A stretch of DNA of 64,000 nucleotides from the NCBI GenBank assembly GCA_913055625.1, contig CAJXJW010000010.1:54725-118724 (forward strand), read 5' to 3'. Numbering within the stretch: position 1 is the stretch's first letter; each line of letters starts with the position of its first letter. The DNA comes from an uncultured Pseudomonadota bacterium. Its GTDB lineage: Bacteria > Pseudomonadota > Gammaproteobacteria > Steroidobacterales > Woeseiaceae. A model generated the notes under the pieces. The model saw nothing but the letters and a program-made list of their open reading frames with translations, made no database searches and was not told the origin of the DNA. Of the stretch, positions 35,101 through 43,256 are shown in pieces. The position numbers and the translations under genes were made by a program.

Positions 35101-35242
35101 AGGATTGCTGGACGACGTCCGTGCCGTCCGACTCGAGGCGCCACGACAGGCGTGGATGCCGCGCTTCCGTTCCGAGAAGACGGCGCGTCAGTTCCGCTTG
35201 CAGGTCAACGACGGCAAGGCTGTTGTCCGGTGTCGTGTCCAT
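32114..35242 (-). CDS. Alpha-L-rhamnosidase, GH78
   Basis: 1042-residue multidomain glycosidase that removes terminal alpha-L-rhamnose. Order: N-terminal beta-sandwich domains (residues about 15-460, including WRARWIEAED and IWSDAPLDPRLHAFRLDF), a beta domain with FVLDFGQNVSGWARL and FRYVEVEGYPG, the (alpha/alpha)6 catalytic barrel with VPTDCPQRDERMGWMGD holding the general acid, GWSEAGVILPW, TTVWERWNS, and a C-terminal beta domain. There is no signal peptide or lipobox, so it should act in the cytoplasm on imported oligosaccharides or glycosides. It starts 29 nt after the kinase stop and overlaps the racemase-family gene by ATGA. Confidence 0.95.
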   Translation of the reverse strand: MDTTPDNSLAVVDLQAELTRRLLGTEARHPRLSWRLESDGTDVVQQSYRIRVAAEPGDLVNDDALLWDSGTVASDATFDVRYGGPALSSMQRIWWDVTVTDGSGRVARSGPTWTEAGLMSPDDWRARWIEAEDENAAADRAAGLAWIWSDAPLDPRLHAFRLDFDVPDDVVGADILVAGKDELAGVWVNGAGTALPQPEYWGTLRAIDASLRPGRNSACIAVLAETAGFWPPDGGAMAALIRIHRADGTTVRRVSGPDWRVLADPPVDWHAPGFDASEWPRAGASGARALGDPRPAEPALRLRTEFEARDGVTGARLYATALGAFEARINGQAVSDTVLSPEISVAGRHVLYQCVDVGHLVEAGRNALAVTVADGFYASAFGWRMERYSLGPAPRRLRMQLRLDYADGSSDWVTTGPGWRIGPSPVTAADIYGGETVDARLDVDGWDRAGFDDAGWREVREADAPGARLVALTSPPLRPRRHLRAQSITEPVPGRFVLDFGQNVSGWARLRANGNAGTRIRLRFAEILLPDGTVDQSNLRRADATDTFILRGDGSDEVFEPRFTYHGFRYVEVEGYPGTLSADDVEAITVYSDCRETGTMEFDSPLLAQVWQNAFWSQRANFFGVPTDCPQRDERMGWMGDIQVFLDAAAFNMEVDPFIRRFLREARAAQFADGGYPIVVPAPTSFPEVVTAGWSEAGVILPWGLWQRYGDTAVIDENWDAMERWMDFVARNNEDYVWRNDRGLDLGDWLSVDARVPDEETTPRILCATAYWAYCATLMAEMAAATGRDADAVRYRETFARIRDAFADELVTGEGVAGNGSQTSQVLALYMNLVPEALRPKAARVLAEEIAGRGMKVSTGFLGTPYLLDVLADEGEIDTVRELLLQTGYPSWGYMASSGATTVWERWNSDVGDIAMNSYNHYALGAVIGFYYRRLAGIAPAAPGFRRIAVRPLWIPGIGAVSARYDACVGTIATRVDGDEDGLALLDLTVPPNCSADVELPGDVEWQLGGAAIPRDAGTTAGLLRVRVGSGDHQFRRQGESR

Positions 35243-35271
35243 GCGTTGCCGCTTCCGCCGATGCCCCTGCG

Positions 35272-36561
35272 TCAGGTCGCCGCGGCGGTGCCACGCCGGG
35301 CGAGATCGAAGAAGTGCTCGCCACCGATCTGGCCGCCCTTCAGCACCATTTCCAGGCCATCCACGTCGGCGTCGCCCGCGTGCGAGCGCACGAGCGGCGC
35401 GCCGGGCTCCAGCGGTGCCGCCCAGGTCAGCGCGTCGACGCCGAGCCTGGCGACGCCGTGACTCGACGTGTCGCCGCCTGCGAACACGATACGCCGGATG
35501 CCGGCCTGCCGGATCAGCGCTCGCGCAACCCGACCCAGTGCGGCGCCCAGCTTGTCGCCCGCCGGCGGCACGCGATCGTCAAGCGGGCCGTTCGCCGAGT
35601 GAATGACACAGGATTGCCCCGCGGACAATGCGGACCGCGCCGCCTGTATGAGCCTGTCTTCCTCCGCGCTGTCGCCGCGCAACAGCGCGGCAACGTCCGC
35701 AAGTTGCGTCGCGAAACCTTCCCGCGCCGCCGCCGCGACCTGTTGCGCCGTCACCGGCGAGCAACTCCCGCTGACCACGAGCAGGCGATCCACGCCGCCC
35801 ACGGTCGTGACCTGCGTCGGCGCCCTTACGCTGCCGTCCGCCTGCCAGGCCGTGACCAGCGACCGCGTCACTCCGGAACTGCCGACGGCAAAACGCACCT
35901 TGCGGGATTCGAGCAGGTTGCCGGTTCGTTGCAGGTCGTCGGTGTCGACTGCATCGAAGAGGAACGCGTCCACCGAACCGCGCTCCGCATCGAAGCGGGC
36001 TTCCGCGGAACCGGCGTGAAGGTCGGTGATCGGCACCAGCGCGATACGCTTGTTCGTCTGCCGTGCCAGGTGTCGGATGAGATCGGCCTCGTCCATCGGC
36101 GTCACCGGGTGTCGCGACATCGTCGGATGCCGATCGATGCGGTACACGGAGGTGCCGGCCCTTGCGAACAGGTTGCCGAAAACGACGTAGCGTCCCATGT
36201 ACGGCGCACCGACGACGATCGCGGCCGGTCCGCCGAACTGAGCGAGCCCTATGTCGAGTGCGCGGCCGATCGACCCCGTGTGCGGACTGCTGTCGAATGT
36301 CGAACACGTCTTGTAATGCACCGTCCCGGCATCTTTCAGCGCCGCGAAGATCGCCGGCAAGTGCTCGTCCATCCACTGGGGTGTGCGGCTGCGGCTGTCG
36401 CCCGCGATCCCGATCGCCTTCACGTCGGGGAAGCGCGCCAACAGCTCCGGCGTCGGCAGATGCAGGAACAGCACGGCGTCGACGCCGCCATCCGCGAGCT
36501 GCTCGAGAACGTCTGTCGAGCCGGTGAAATCATCACCGTAGAAGGCGTAGCGCGGCGTCAC
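35272..36561 (-). CDS. oiaK: DUF1537-family four-carbon/sugar acid kinase, OiaK-like (3-oxo-isoapionate kinase)
   Basis: 429-residue ATP-dependent kinase. The N-terminal substrate domain shows YGDDFTGSTDVLEQL (residues 8-22) and HYKTCSTFDSSPHTGSIG; the C-terminal nucleotide domain shows VVSGSCSPVTAQQV and VFAGGDTSSHGVARLGVDAL. DUF1537 kinases act on threonate, erythronate, 2-oxo-tetronate or 3-oxo-isoapionate. Here it overlaps by ATGA with a RuBisCO-like protein gene, and ApnL/ApnO homologues lie 15 kb away. This matches the described pairing of OiaK with OiaX in D-apionate breakdown. Activity is inferred from context plus family. Confidence 0.82.
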   Translation of the reverse strand: MTPRYAFYGDDFTGSTDVLEQLADGGVDAVLFLHLPTPELLARFPDVKAIGIAGDSRSRTPQWMDEHLPAIFAALKDAGTVHYKTCSTFDSSPHTGSIGRALDIGLAQFGGPAAIVVGAPYMGRYVVFGNLFARAGTSVYRIDRHPTMSRHPVTPMDEADLIRHLARQTNKRIALVPITDLHAGSAEARFDAERGSVDAFLFDAVDTDDLQRTGNLLESRKVRFAVGSSGVTRSLVTAWQADGSVRAPTQVTTVGGVDRLLVVSGSCSPVTAQQVAAAAREGFATQLADVAALLRGDSAEEDRLIQAARSALSAGQSCVIHSANGPLDDRVPPAGDKLGAALGRVARALIRQAGIRRIVFAGGDTSSHGVARLGVDALTWAAPLEPGAPLVRSHAGDADVDGLEMVLKGGQIGGEHFFDLARRGTAAAT

Positions 36562-37826
36562 GCGGAAAACGCCCCGAGGGCCTGGCCGAGCTCACGGTGT
36601 TCCCTCGCGGCCTGTTCGACCGGCACGCCGGCCACTGCGGCATCCCAGGCCTGCCGCAGCGCACGAACGCCGGACGCCGCACCGCCGGGGTGCGCGACGA
36701 TGCCGCCGCCGGCCGCGTAGATCAGGTCCGTCGACCCGAGCGCCTCGAACGTGGGCGCCGCCTGGCGCGCCGACTGCCCCGAGGAAAACACCGGCATCAC
36801 TTCGCAGCCGGGATTCGGCGGCGCGAACATCGGCGCCAGGCACTCGCGCGCCGACGCGATGACGCTGTCGTTCGGTTCACAGAACTTGTTGTCCAGCCCG
36901 TTGACGTGCGTGTGGTCGATGCCGGCAAGGCGCCACAACTTCTGGTAGGCGACGAAGCTCATGCCGATCGCCGGCGACCGGCCGAGCATGCCCCAGCCGT
37001 TCCGGTGCCCGTGTATCGGCAGTTCGCAGTGATCGCGCAGCGCTTTGAGTGCGGGCAGCCCCACGGAGTTCATGCTCACCATGACGCAGGTACCGCCTTC
37101 GCGAACGACGTGGTCGTGGCGCTCGCGCATCTCGTCGATCTCGCCGGTGATGTTCGCGGCGTACATCACCTTCTTGCCGGTGCGCTCGGCGTTCTCGCGA
37201 ATGACGCGCATGACCGCCGAGATGCGGTCATGGAACGGACAGTGCGGCCCGTCCGCCTGCAATTCGTCGTCCTTGATGAAGTCCACGCCGGCATCCACCA
37301 GATTGGCGACGAGCTGCGCCGTCGCGTCCGGTGGGAAGCCGACGCTCGGCTTGATGATCGTGCCGATGATCGGCCGGTCGTACACGCCGGCGAAGCGGCG
37401 CGTGCCGTCGACGCCGAACTGCGGACCGCGGTACTTTCCGAGAAAGTCCGGCGGCAGCGTGACATCGAGGAGCTTGAGCCCGGAGAACGCCTTCAGTTCC
37501 GACAGGTTGCCGGCGACCGTTGCCAGCAGGTTCGGCAGCGACGGGCCGAAGTTGGACAACGGCCAGGACAGCGCGACCCGCGCGGTCCGGCGCTTGACCG
37601 GCTTGTCCGCCGGCTCGCCGGCACCGGGCAATGACGGCTGCCTGGCCTCGCCGAGTTCGACGACCTCTTCCACCCGTGCCGCGTGCGCTTCACGAAGCTC
37701 GTCGGATTCGCCCGGGACCCTGACGAACGTACCGGTTGACTGTTCGCCCGCCATGGACGCCGCAGCGTCCTCGAGGGGGTACGCCGTCTCAATCCAGTAC
37801 GTGGCCTGAACGCGTGGCCCGGCCAT
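36558..37826 (-). CDS. oiaX: RuBisCO large-chain-like protein, OiaX-like transcarboxylase/hydrolase
   Basis: 422-residue form IV RuBisCO-like protein. It keeps the carbamylated-lysine/metal motif as FIKDDELQADG (K-x-D-D-E pattern) and the first active-site lysine in GTIIKPSVG, but the second lysine of GTIIKPK in true RuBisCO is replaced. The loop-6 lysine region is also missing (VFSSGQSARQ). It therefore cannot be a CO2-fixing enzyme. The related OiaX is described as splitting 3-oxo-isoapionate 4-phosphate into 3-phosphoglycerate and glycolate. It is coupled to the OiaK-like kinase (ATGA) and to GH127 (TGATG). Confidence 0.85.
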   Translation of the reverse strand: MAGPRVQATYWIETAYPLEDAAASMAGEQSTGTFVRVPGESDELREAHAARVEEVVELGEARQPSLPGAGEPADKPVKRRTARVALSWPLSNFGPSLPNLLATVAGNLSELKAFSGLKLLDVTLPPDFLGKYRGPQFGVDGTRRFAGVYDRPIIGTIIKPSVGFPPDATAQLVANLVDAGVDFIKDDELQADGPHCPFHDRISAVMRVIRENAERTGKKVMYAANITGEIDEMRERHDHVVREGGTCVMVSMNSVGLPALKALRDHCELPIHGHRNGWGMLGRSPAIGMSFVAYQKLWRLAGIDHTHVNGLDNKFCEPNDSVIASARECLAPMFAPPNPGCEVMPVFSSGQSARQAAPTFEALGSTDLIYAAGGGIVAHPGGAASGVRALRQAWDAAVAGVPVEQAAREHRELGQALGAFSA

Positions 37827-39652
37827 CAGGCGATCTTGAAATAGGTGTTGTACGTCTCCGTCTCGAGCGTGAAGTAAGGCACGAATACGAGATCACGTCC
37901 ATCGACCGTCGTCCGGTAACGTTGCCGGGAACCCGCGAGTGGCTCCAGCTGCCCGGGAAGATCCAGAACCTGCTGGTCGAGGCCATCCCAGGGGTTGATT
38001 CCGACATACATCATGTTGCCGCGCATGACGGCGGCGAGATCCGGGTTCTCCGTGTCGATCGACAGCGTCCGGAATGGCTGGGGGACGGTCAGTTCGATCA
38101 CGTCGCCGGCTTTCCACTGCCGCTCTATCGTCGCCAGGCGGCCCGGCGTGACGTCGCGGCGCGTGCCATTGACGGCCAGTGTCGCGCCGTCCGTCCACGC
38201 GGGAATCCGCAGCTTGACCGCGAACTTGCCGTCGCCGGCTTCGCGTACGGTCAGCCGGGTCGTGTCCGTCGCCGGATATTCGGTCTCCTGCACCAGCACC
38301 GTGCGGCCGCCTTTCCGCTCCCAGTCCACCTCGGACGAAACGAACAGGTTGACGAACAACTCGTCATCGTTGTGGAAGTATGCGTTCAGCACGTAGTCGG
38401 AGACCGCCTGCACCAGCGTTCCCGAGCAGCACGGCCACTTGCGGCCGTAGTAGATCTTCTGTGCGTTCGAGCTGTAATCGGAATAGTAGGGGTAGTTGCC
38501 GTCGCTGTCCGGCAGCCGCGACGCGAGCAGCGTGTTGTACAGCGTGCGCTCGAGGCCGTCGCCGTACTGCTGGTCGCCGGTAAACCGGATCAGGTAGCGT
38601 GCGAGCTTGAGGTCTGCGAAGCTGCCGCAGGGCGTTTCGAAGTGCGCCGTCGACGTCTTGAGACTCTCCGCGAGCTTGCCCTGCCCCAGCGGCACGAACT
38701 GCTCTTCGGGCCCCCAGCCACCGGACGCATAGCGCTGGTGCTCCATGAAGCCCCACGCGTTCTTCAGCGCGTCCAGGTACTTGGTGTCGTTCAGGTTCAG
38801 GTAGGCCTGCGCCCCGGAGCTCAGTCCGATCGCATAGCTGTAGGCATGCTTGTCGGGGAAAACGTCCTCACCGCGCGCGAGCGGATCGAACCACTCCTTG
38901 TTCAGCAGGTAGTGCACGGCGAGGTCGTGGAAACGCTGGTCGCCCGTGACGCGCGCCGTCTCGAAGAGATTCTCCGACAGGACGTAGGTCTCGTCCCACG
39001 GCGGCTCGGCCTTGCCGATTCGCGGGCGCGACTCCGGCGAAATGTACGGCAGGCACTTGTCGATGACCAGCGGCAGCAATTCTCTTGCCTCCTCGACGCC
39101 GCTGAGCTCGTAGGCATCGATGAAGCCGATCACGTACTTGTCCATGACGTACGCGGCCCAGAAGTCGCGGGAACCGGGCCCGGCATACGGATCATCGACC
39201 TTTCTCAACACCTCGCCGAATCCCGCGACCAGGCGCTCGACCTTGTCGTGTGCCGCCTGCTCGCCCGTCGCCGCGCCGAAGCGGGCGATGCCCGATATGT
39301 ACTGCCCGAGCGTCAGGCCCGGCACGAAGCCGTTGACGTCGTACCAGCCACCCATGTCCGGCCCGGGCGCCGGCAAGCCCGCGTGCTCGCGGAACACTTT
39401 CAGGATGCGATCGTTGTCGAGTGCGAGGTAATGCGCGTGTATGTGGTCGAAGTGCTCCTTGAGCGGGCCATTCGTCAACCGTACGGCACCGTAGGGAAAC
39501 TCCCGCAGCACTTCGAGCCCCTGGCCGGCAGCCGCGCCGAATGCGCGGGACGTCGGCAGTGCAGCGAGCGCCGCCGCGGTCGCGGCGCAGGCCGTGCAAC
39601 TCATGAACTCGCGCCGGGACAAGCCGTGCGCGTGGATGGGTCGGTCGGTCAT
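37826..39652 (-). CDS. GH127-family glycoside hydrolase (DUF1680), Tat-exported
   Basis: 608-residue exported protein. A twin-arginine signal (SRREFMSCTACAATAAALAALP, about residues 11-32) is read from the ATG at 39652. The (alpha/alpha)6 barrel contains HFETPCGSF and KWPCCSGTL, matching the glutamate plus three-cysteine zinc site in which a cysteine is the nucleophile of beta-L-arabinofuranosidases. GH127 members also include an aceric-acid-releasing enzyme of rhamnogalacturonan II. First gene of the leftward operon; its stop overlaps the OiaX start. A clear promoter is not evident in the 230 bp upstream. Confidence 0.9.
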   Translation of the reverse strand: MTDRPIHAHGLSRREFMSCTACAATAAALAALPTSRAFGAAAGQGLEVLREFPYGAVRLTNGPLKEHFDHIHAHYLALDNDRILKVFREHAGLPAPGPDMGGWYDVNGFVPGLTLGQYISGIARFGAATGEQAAHDKVERLVAGFGEVLRKVDDPYAGPGSRDFWAAYVMDKYVIGFIDAYELSGVEEARELLPLVIDKCLPYISPESRPRIGKAEPPWDETYVLSENLFETARVTGDQRFHDLAVHYLLNKEWFDPLARGEDVFPDKHAYSYAIGLSSGAQAYLNLNDTKYLDALKNAWGFMEHQRYASGGWGPEEQFVPLGQGKLAESLKTSTAHFETPCGSFADLKLARYLIRFTGDQQYGDGLERTLYNTLLASRLPDSDGNYPYYSDYSSNAQKIYYGRKWPCCSGTLVQAVSDYVLNAYFHNDDELFVNLFVSSEVDWERKGGRTVLVQETEYPATDTTRLTVREAGDGKFAVKLRIPAWTDGATLAVNGTRRDVTPGRLATIERQWKAGDVIELTVPQPFRTLSIDTENPDLAAVMRGNMMYVGINPWDGLDQQVLDLPGQLEPLAGSRQRYRTTVDGRDLVFVPYFTLETETYNTYFKIA

Positions 39653-39803
39653 GTCTGAGGATCCCCGTCTAGTCACTTCAACAGATGCGCCGCCCCGAAC
39701 GGGCGCCGCATCATCACGTCAGTCACCGTTGCCAGTTTAAGGGACGCGCCGTGGCGGTTGTACTGTGCCTGGTAGCCGCCGCCGGATCGAAGGATTATCA
39801 ATA

Positions 39804-39866
39804 CGGCGGGCCGCAGAGGCCCGCCGGGTCATACCCGAATCGATGGGGCGGCCTCGCGGCCACCCC
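39804..39866 (-). terminator. Paired hairpins downstream of the TonB receptor gene
   Basis: CGGCGGGCC-N5-GGCCCGCCG (39804-39826) is a perfect 9-bp stem; on the minus strand it is followed by TATTGATAATCC, a modest T-rich tail. A second stem, GGGGCGGCC with GGCCACCCC (39845-39866), lies closer to the receptor stop and has one G-U pair. Together they probably end the receptor transcript before the GH127 gene. Confidence 0.6.
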
Positions 39867-39883
39867 ACCGTTTGACGATCAGG

Positions 39884-42877
39884 CTAGAAGTCAGCGCCGA
39901 CGCCGAAGTACCAGTACTGCCCGATGATGTCGTAATTCGCATTACGGTTACCGGGAATACCGGACAGGATCGCGGGCGGATCTTCATCCCACAGGTTGTT
40001 GATACCGGCGTAAAAATTGAACGTATCCTGCATCCGGTACTGGACCTGCAAGTCCGTGTACAGTACCGCGTCGAACGCGAAGTAGCTGTCCTTGACGTCG
40101 GTGTTCGGCCCGAAACGGCTGAGCAGGAACTGGTCATCGATGTACGACTCGCCGATGATCTGGTTCGTCGCCGCGAAGCTCCACGCACCGATGTCGTACT
40201 TGAGCTTCAGGACTGCCTTGTTCTCCGGGTAGCCGACCTCGCCTGCCTGGTTGTTGGCCGCGGCACCGATCTGCGGAATCACGCCCTGGTCGAGCAGATG
40301 CGTGTAGCTCAGGTCGATCGCCAGCGTGCCGTCCCACAGGTCGGTGACGTAGCCGCCGGTGATGTCGATACCCTCGGCAAACGCGCCACCACTGTTCACG
40401 AGACCGGAGCGAATCAACTGCACCGAACCCGCGCTGGCCGGAGCGGCAGCTGCCGGGCGCCGATCAATCAGGTTACAGAAGTCGTTGTTCGCCGCCTGGT
40501 AGCACTGGTCGATGATGAACTGCGTCGACACACTGCTGATGGCATCTTCGACTTCGATATCGTAGTAGTCGAGCGTGACGAACAACCCTGGGAGAAACGC
40601 CGGCGTGTAAACCAGGCCGAACGTATACGTGTCGGCCGCTTCCTCGCGGATATCCGGGTTCGTGACGCTCAGCGTTCCGACACCCTGGAAGTCCGTCTGG
40701 ATGAACACGACGGTGCCACCGTTCTCGGATGCGTTCTGCGCGACGCCCGGGTCAGCAAGACACTGCGTCGCCACGGTGCTCGTCTGGCCGGTCTGTACGC
40801 CGTTACACGGATCCACGATGGACGTTACGCCCGACTGGGCCGGCCGGAACAGTTCACCGACGTTCGGCGCGCGCACGGCGCGGGCGTAGACGGCCCGGAA
40901 CCGCAGGTCGTCGATCGGTGACCATTCGAGGCCGAAGTTGTAGGCCGGGAATCCACCGAGCGTCGAGTAGTCGGAGTAACGGCCGGCTGCCCGCAGCGAC
41001 AGGCTTTGAATGCCCGGAATGTCGGCCAGGATCGGGACGTTGAACTCCGCGTAGACTTCGCTCGTATCGATCGAGCCTTCGATGTCACGCTGCTGGACGA
41101 AACCGTTCTGCTTCGTGTTGTACAGCGGATCGAACTGGTGGCTGCTCGTCTCTTCGCGGTACTCGACGCCGCCTGCCATCTGCAGCGGGCCGGCCGGCAA
41201 TTCGAACAGCGTGCCGGTGACGTTCGCGGACACGACCTGCATGTCCTGGTACGACTTCTGGAATGCGGAGCCGTCGCCGCCCTGCACGTATTCGCGCGCC
41301 GCGTCGGATACGTTGTTCACGCCGTAGAAATTGATCGGCACGCAACCGTTGATGCGGGCATTCGAATCGGCGCAGATCGCTTCGGTAGTATCGCCGTCGC
41401 CGTCGAAGTCGAAGACGTCGGACACTGCCCGCAGCGACTGGAACAGGTTCGGCGTAATATAGAGGCCGTGCTGCATGCCGTAGAGGTCGGAGCGACCGTA
41501 CGTGTAGTAGAAATCGTAGGACCAGTTGTCGTTGATGTCGCCTTCCGTACCCAGGACGAGGCGGAATTGCTGGCGGTCGAGCGACGTCGCACGATTGCCG
41601 AACTCGACGACGCGCTTCGCGTAGGACACGTCGCGCAGGCCGTCACCGTCCTCGTCCGTCGCAAGATCGAAGACCTGCTGCGGGAGGAACGGGTTCTGCA
41701 CGATCTGGACCGTGCCGTCTGCCGGGTTCACGAGGCGCGACTCGATCTCCTGGCGCTGCGAGATGCCGATGCCGAAATCGAACGTCGCGACGTACGGATG
41801 GAACGTGTTCGACCCGGTCGACTCGACCCGGCCGTAGTTCAGGTCGAGGAACGTCCGGAACTGCGGGCTGAACTCGTAGGTAGCCCGGGCCGCCGCGGTC
41901 ATGCGCGTGACCGGTGCGGCGAGGTTGTCCTGGGCGCCGTCGAATTCATTCGGGTCGAAGCGGTACGGCGCATCCTGGATGCTCGAGTCGAACGGAATCA
42001 GGCCCGTGCCGTCGTCGGTGAAGACAAAGCTCTGGTTCGGGCTGCCGACGCCGATCTGGCCGCGCGGCTGCACCGTCGAGCGGTTGAGGACGACGGTATA
42101 CAGGTCGGCCGGGTCGGTCGAACCCTGCGCCACGACCATGCTCGCATAGCTGTCGTCCGAGAACGGCCGCTTGCCGTTGTCGAGGCCTTCCTGGTCCGAG
42201 TATCCAAGGTGAATCATGAAGTTGCCACGGCCTTCGGCGAAGTTATGGCCGGCCGTGAAATCGAGCAGCACTTCTTCGCCGTCGCTCTCGCTCGACTGGC
42301 CGTACTGCGTGCGAATGTTGATGCCCTCGAAGTCCGTCTTGTAAATGAGGTTCACGACGCCGGCGATGGCGTCCGAGCCGTACACGGCAGACGCGCCGCC
42401 GGTAAGGACTTCGACGCGGTCGATGAAGCCGGTCGGCACCATCGTCATGTCGACCTGCGCGGTGCCCGGCACGCCGGCAACGACGCGCTTGCCGTCCGCC
42501 AGGACCAGCGTCCGGTCCGCACCCAGGTTGCGCAGGTTGACGGTCGAGGAGCCGGCGTTGGTGATGTTGCCGTTCGACGTGTAGCGGCTCTGGCCGGGTT
42601 CGCCGAACGCCGGATTGAGTTGCAGCGCTTCCTGCACGTTGACGACGCCGATGTCCGTGATGAACTCGGAGTCCACCACCTGCAACGGCGACGGCGACGT
42701 CAGGTCCGCGCTCTTGATGCGGCTACCGGTGACGACGATTTCTTCGACCTTCGCCTCCGTACCCTGTGAGCCGCTCCCGGCGCTTTGCGCCATCGCGGAT
42801 CCTGACAACAGGAACGCGCCGGCCGTTAACAGGCACGACGCGACCGCCTGATGCAGGTCGTTTCTAATCGCTTTCAT
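39884..42877 (-). CDS. TonB-dependent outer-membrane receptor
   Basis: 997-residue receptor for active uptake of a large ligand. The signal peptide is near the N-terminus (AVASCLLTAGAFLLSGSAMAQ), followed by the TonB box-like VEEIVVTGSRI, a plug domain (LRNLGADRTLVLADGKRV, GGASAVYGSDAIAGVVNLI) and a 22-strand barrel ending in the C-terminal phenylalanine (WYFGVGADF). The ATG at 42877 has GAGGGGG 5 nt upstream. There is no SusD-like partner, so it is the proteobacterial type of carbohydrate receptor. Its promoter overlaps a GntR-type operator shared with the ApnO-ApnL operon, which suggests an apiose-containing oligosaccharide as ligand. Confidence 0.93.
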   Translation of the reverse strand: MKAIRNDLHQAVASCLLTAGAFLLSGSAMAQSAGSGSQGTEAKVEEIVVTGSRIKSADLTSPSPLQVVDSEFITDIGVVNVQEALQLNPAFGEPGQSRYTSNGNITNAGSSTVNLRNLGADRTLVLADGKRVVAGVPGTAQVDMTMVPTGFIDRVEVLTGGASAVYGSDAIAGVVNLIYKTDFEGINIRTQYGQSSESDGEEVLLDFTAGHNFAEGRGNFMIHLGYSDQEGLDNGKRPFSDDSYASMVVAQGSTDPADLYTVVLNRSTVQPRGQIGVGSPNQSFVFTDDGTGLIPFDSSIQDAPYRFDPNEFDGAQDNLAAPVTRMTAAARATYEFSPQFRTFLDLNYGRVESTGSNTFHPYVATFDFGIGISQRQEIESRLVNPADGTVQIVQNPFLPQQVFDLATDEDGDGLRDVSYAKRVVEFGNRATSLDRQQFRLVLGTEGDINDNWSYDFYYTYGRSDLYGMQHGLYITPNLFQSLRAVSDVFDFDGDGDTTEAICADSNARINGCVPINFYGVNNVSDAAREYVQGGDGSAFQKSYQDMQVVSANVTGTLFELPAGPLQMAGGVEYREETSSHQFDPLYNTKQNGFVQQRDIEGSIDTSEVYAEFNVPILADIPGIQSLSLRAAGRYSDYSTLGGFPAYNFGLEWSPIDDLRFRAVYARAVRAPNVGELFRPAQSGVTSIVDPCNGVQTGQTSTVATQCLADPGVAQNASENGGTVVFIQTDFQGVGTLSVTNPDIREEAADTYTFGLVYTPAFLPGLFVTLDYYDIEVEDAISSVSTQFIIDQCYQAANNDFCNLIDRRPAAAAPASAGSVQLIRSGLVNSGGAFAEGIDITGGYVTDLWDGTLAIDLSYTHLLDQGVIPQIGAAANNQAGEVGYPENKAVLKLKYDIGAWSFAATNQIIGESYIDDQFLLSRFGPNTDVKDSYFAFDAVLYTDLQVQYRMQDTFNFYAGINNLWDEDPPAILSGIPGNRNANYDIIGQYWYFGVGADF

Positions 42878-42983
42878 TTTGCCCCCTCGCTTTTGGTGCC
42901 GTGTGAAACTGTAGGAATCGGGCCCGGTGCCGGAACACCGAGGCCGCGCGCCCGCCCTTCCCGCGGGACGCGCCTTACGTGCA

Positions 42984-43025
42984 ACTGGCATAATGAGATA
43001 CTAGGTATTGCTGTTTGTCAACGCG
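42984..43025. promoter_or_regulatory. GntR-type operator and divergent promoters, copy A
   Basis: The palindrome ATAC-TAG-GTAT (42998-43008) lies in the 17-bp spacer of a minus-strand promoter with TTGACA at 43016-43021 and TCTCAT at 42993-42998, pointing at the TonB receptor gene. On the plus strand TGG-CATAAT (42987-42994 region) could be an extended -10 for the GMC operon. The whole 42-bp block is nearly identical to copy B at 54941-54982 beside the GntR gene. Confidence 0.75.
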
Positions 43026-43046
43026 TTTTGCGTACTTTTGACTATC

Positions 43047-43081
43047 TTTGAGCGTTTTCGATCGGATAGTATTCGAGCGAA
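43047..43081. promoter_or_regulatory. Possible DeoR-type half-sites
   Basis: TTTGAGCG (43047-43054) and TTCGAGCGAA (43072-43081) resemble the TGAGCGAAA/TTTCGCTCA boxes of the rhamnose promoter. They could let the rhamnose repressor also control the GMC operon. Both matches are imperfect. Confidence 0.3.
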
Positions 43082-43256
43082 CACCACCAAATTCCGCCGG
43101 GGGGCTGCCAGTGTCGCGCGATCATCCTGTTGTTTTCAAAACAGTTTCCAGCCCGGATCACGACGCAGAGTCGAGGCCGCTGACCGCGCCCGGCGTCGTC
43201 CGCGCGTCGCTGTCCAGAGCGCCCGAACCGGCGCGTACCGACCGGAGGGACCGTCC
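43082..43256. other. Leader region before the GMC small-subunit gene
   Basis: About 175 bases with no recognised gene. The frame that enters the small-subunit gene is open back to 43008, but only the part after the GTG at 43257 resembles the family. GGAGGG at 43243-43248 is the ribosome site for that GTG. Confidence 0.5.

Noticed and set aside
36558..37826. Carbon-fixing RuBisCO or methionine-salvage DK-MTP1P enolase
   Set aside because: Key RuBisCO lysine and loop-6 residues are missing, and no phosphoribulokinase or methionine-salvage genes are near; the OiaK-type kinase neighbour favours the apionate role.
39884..42877. Bacteroidetes SusC-type receptor
   Set aside because: No SusD partner and no SusC N-terminal carboxypeptidase-like extension; barrel and plug features are of the proteobacterial type.
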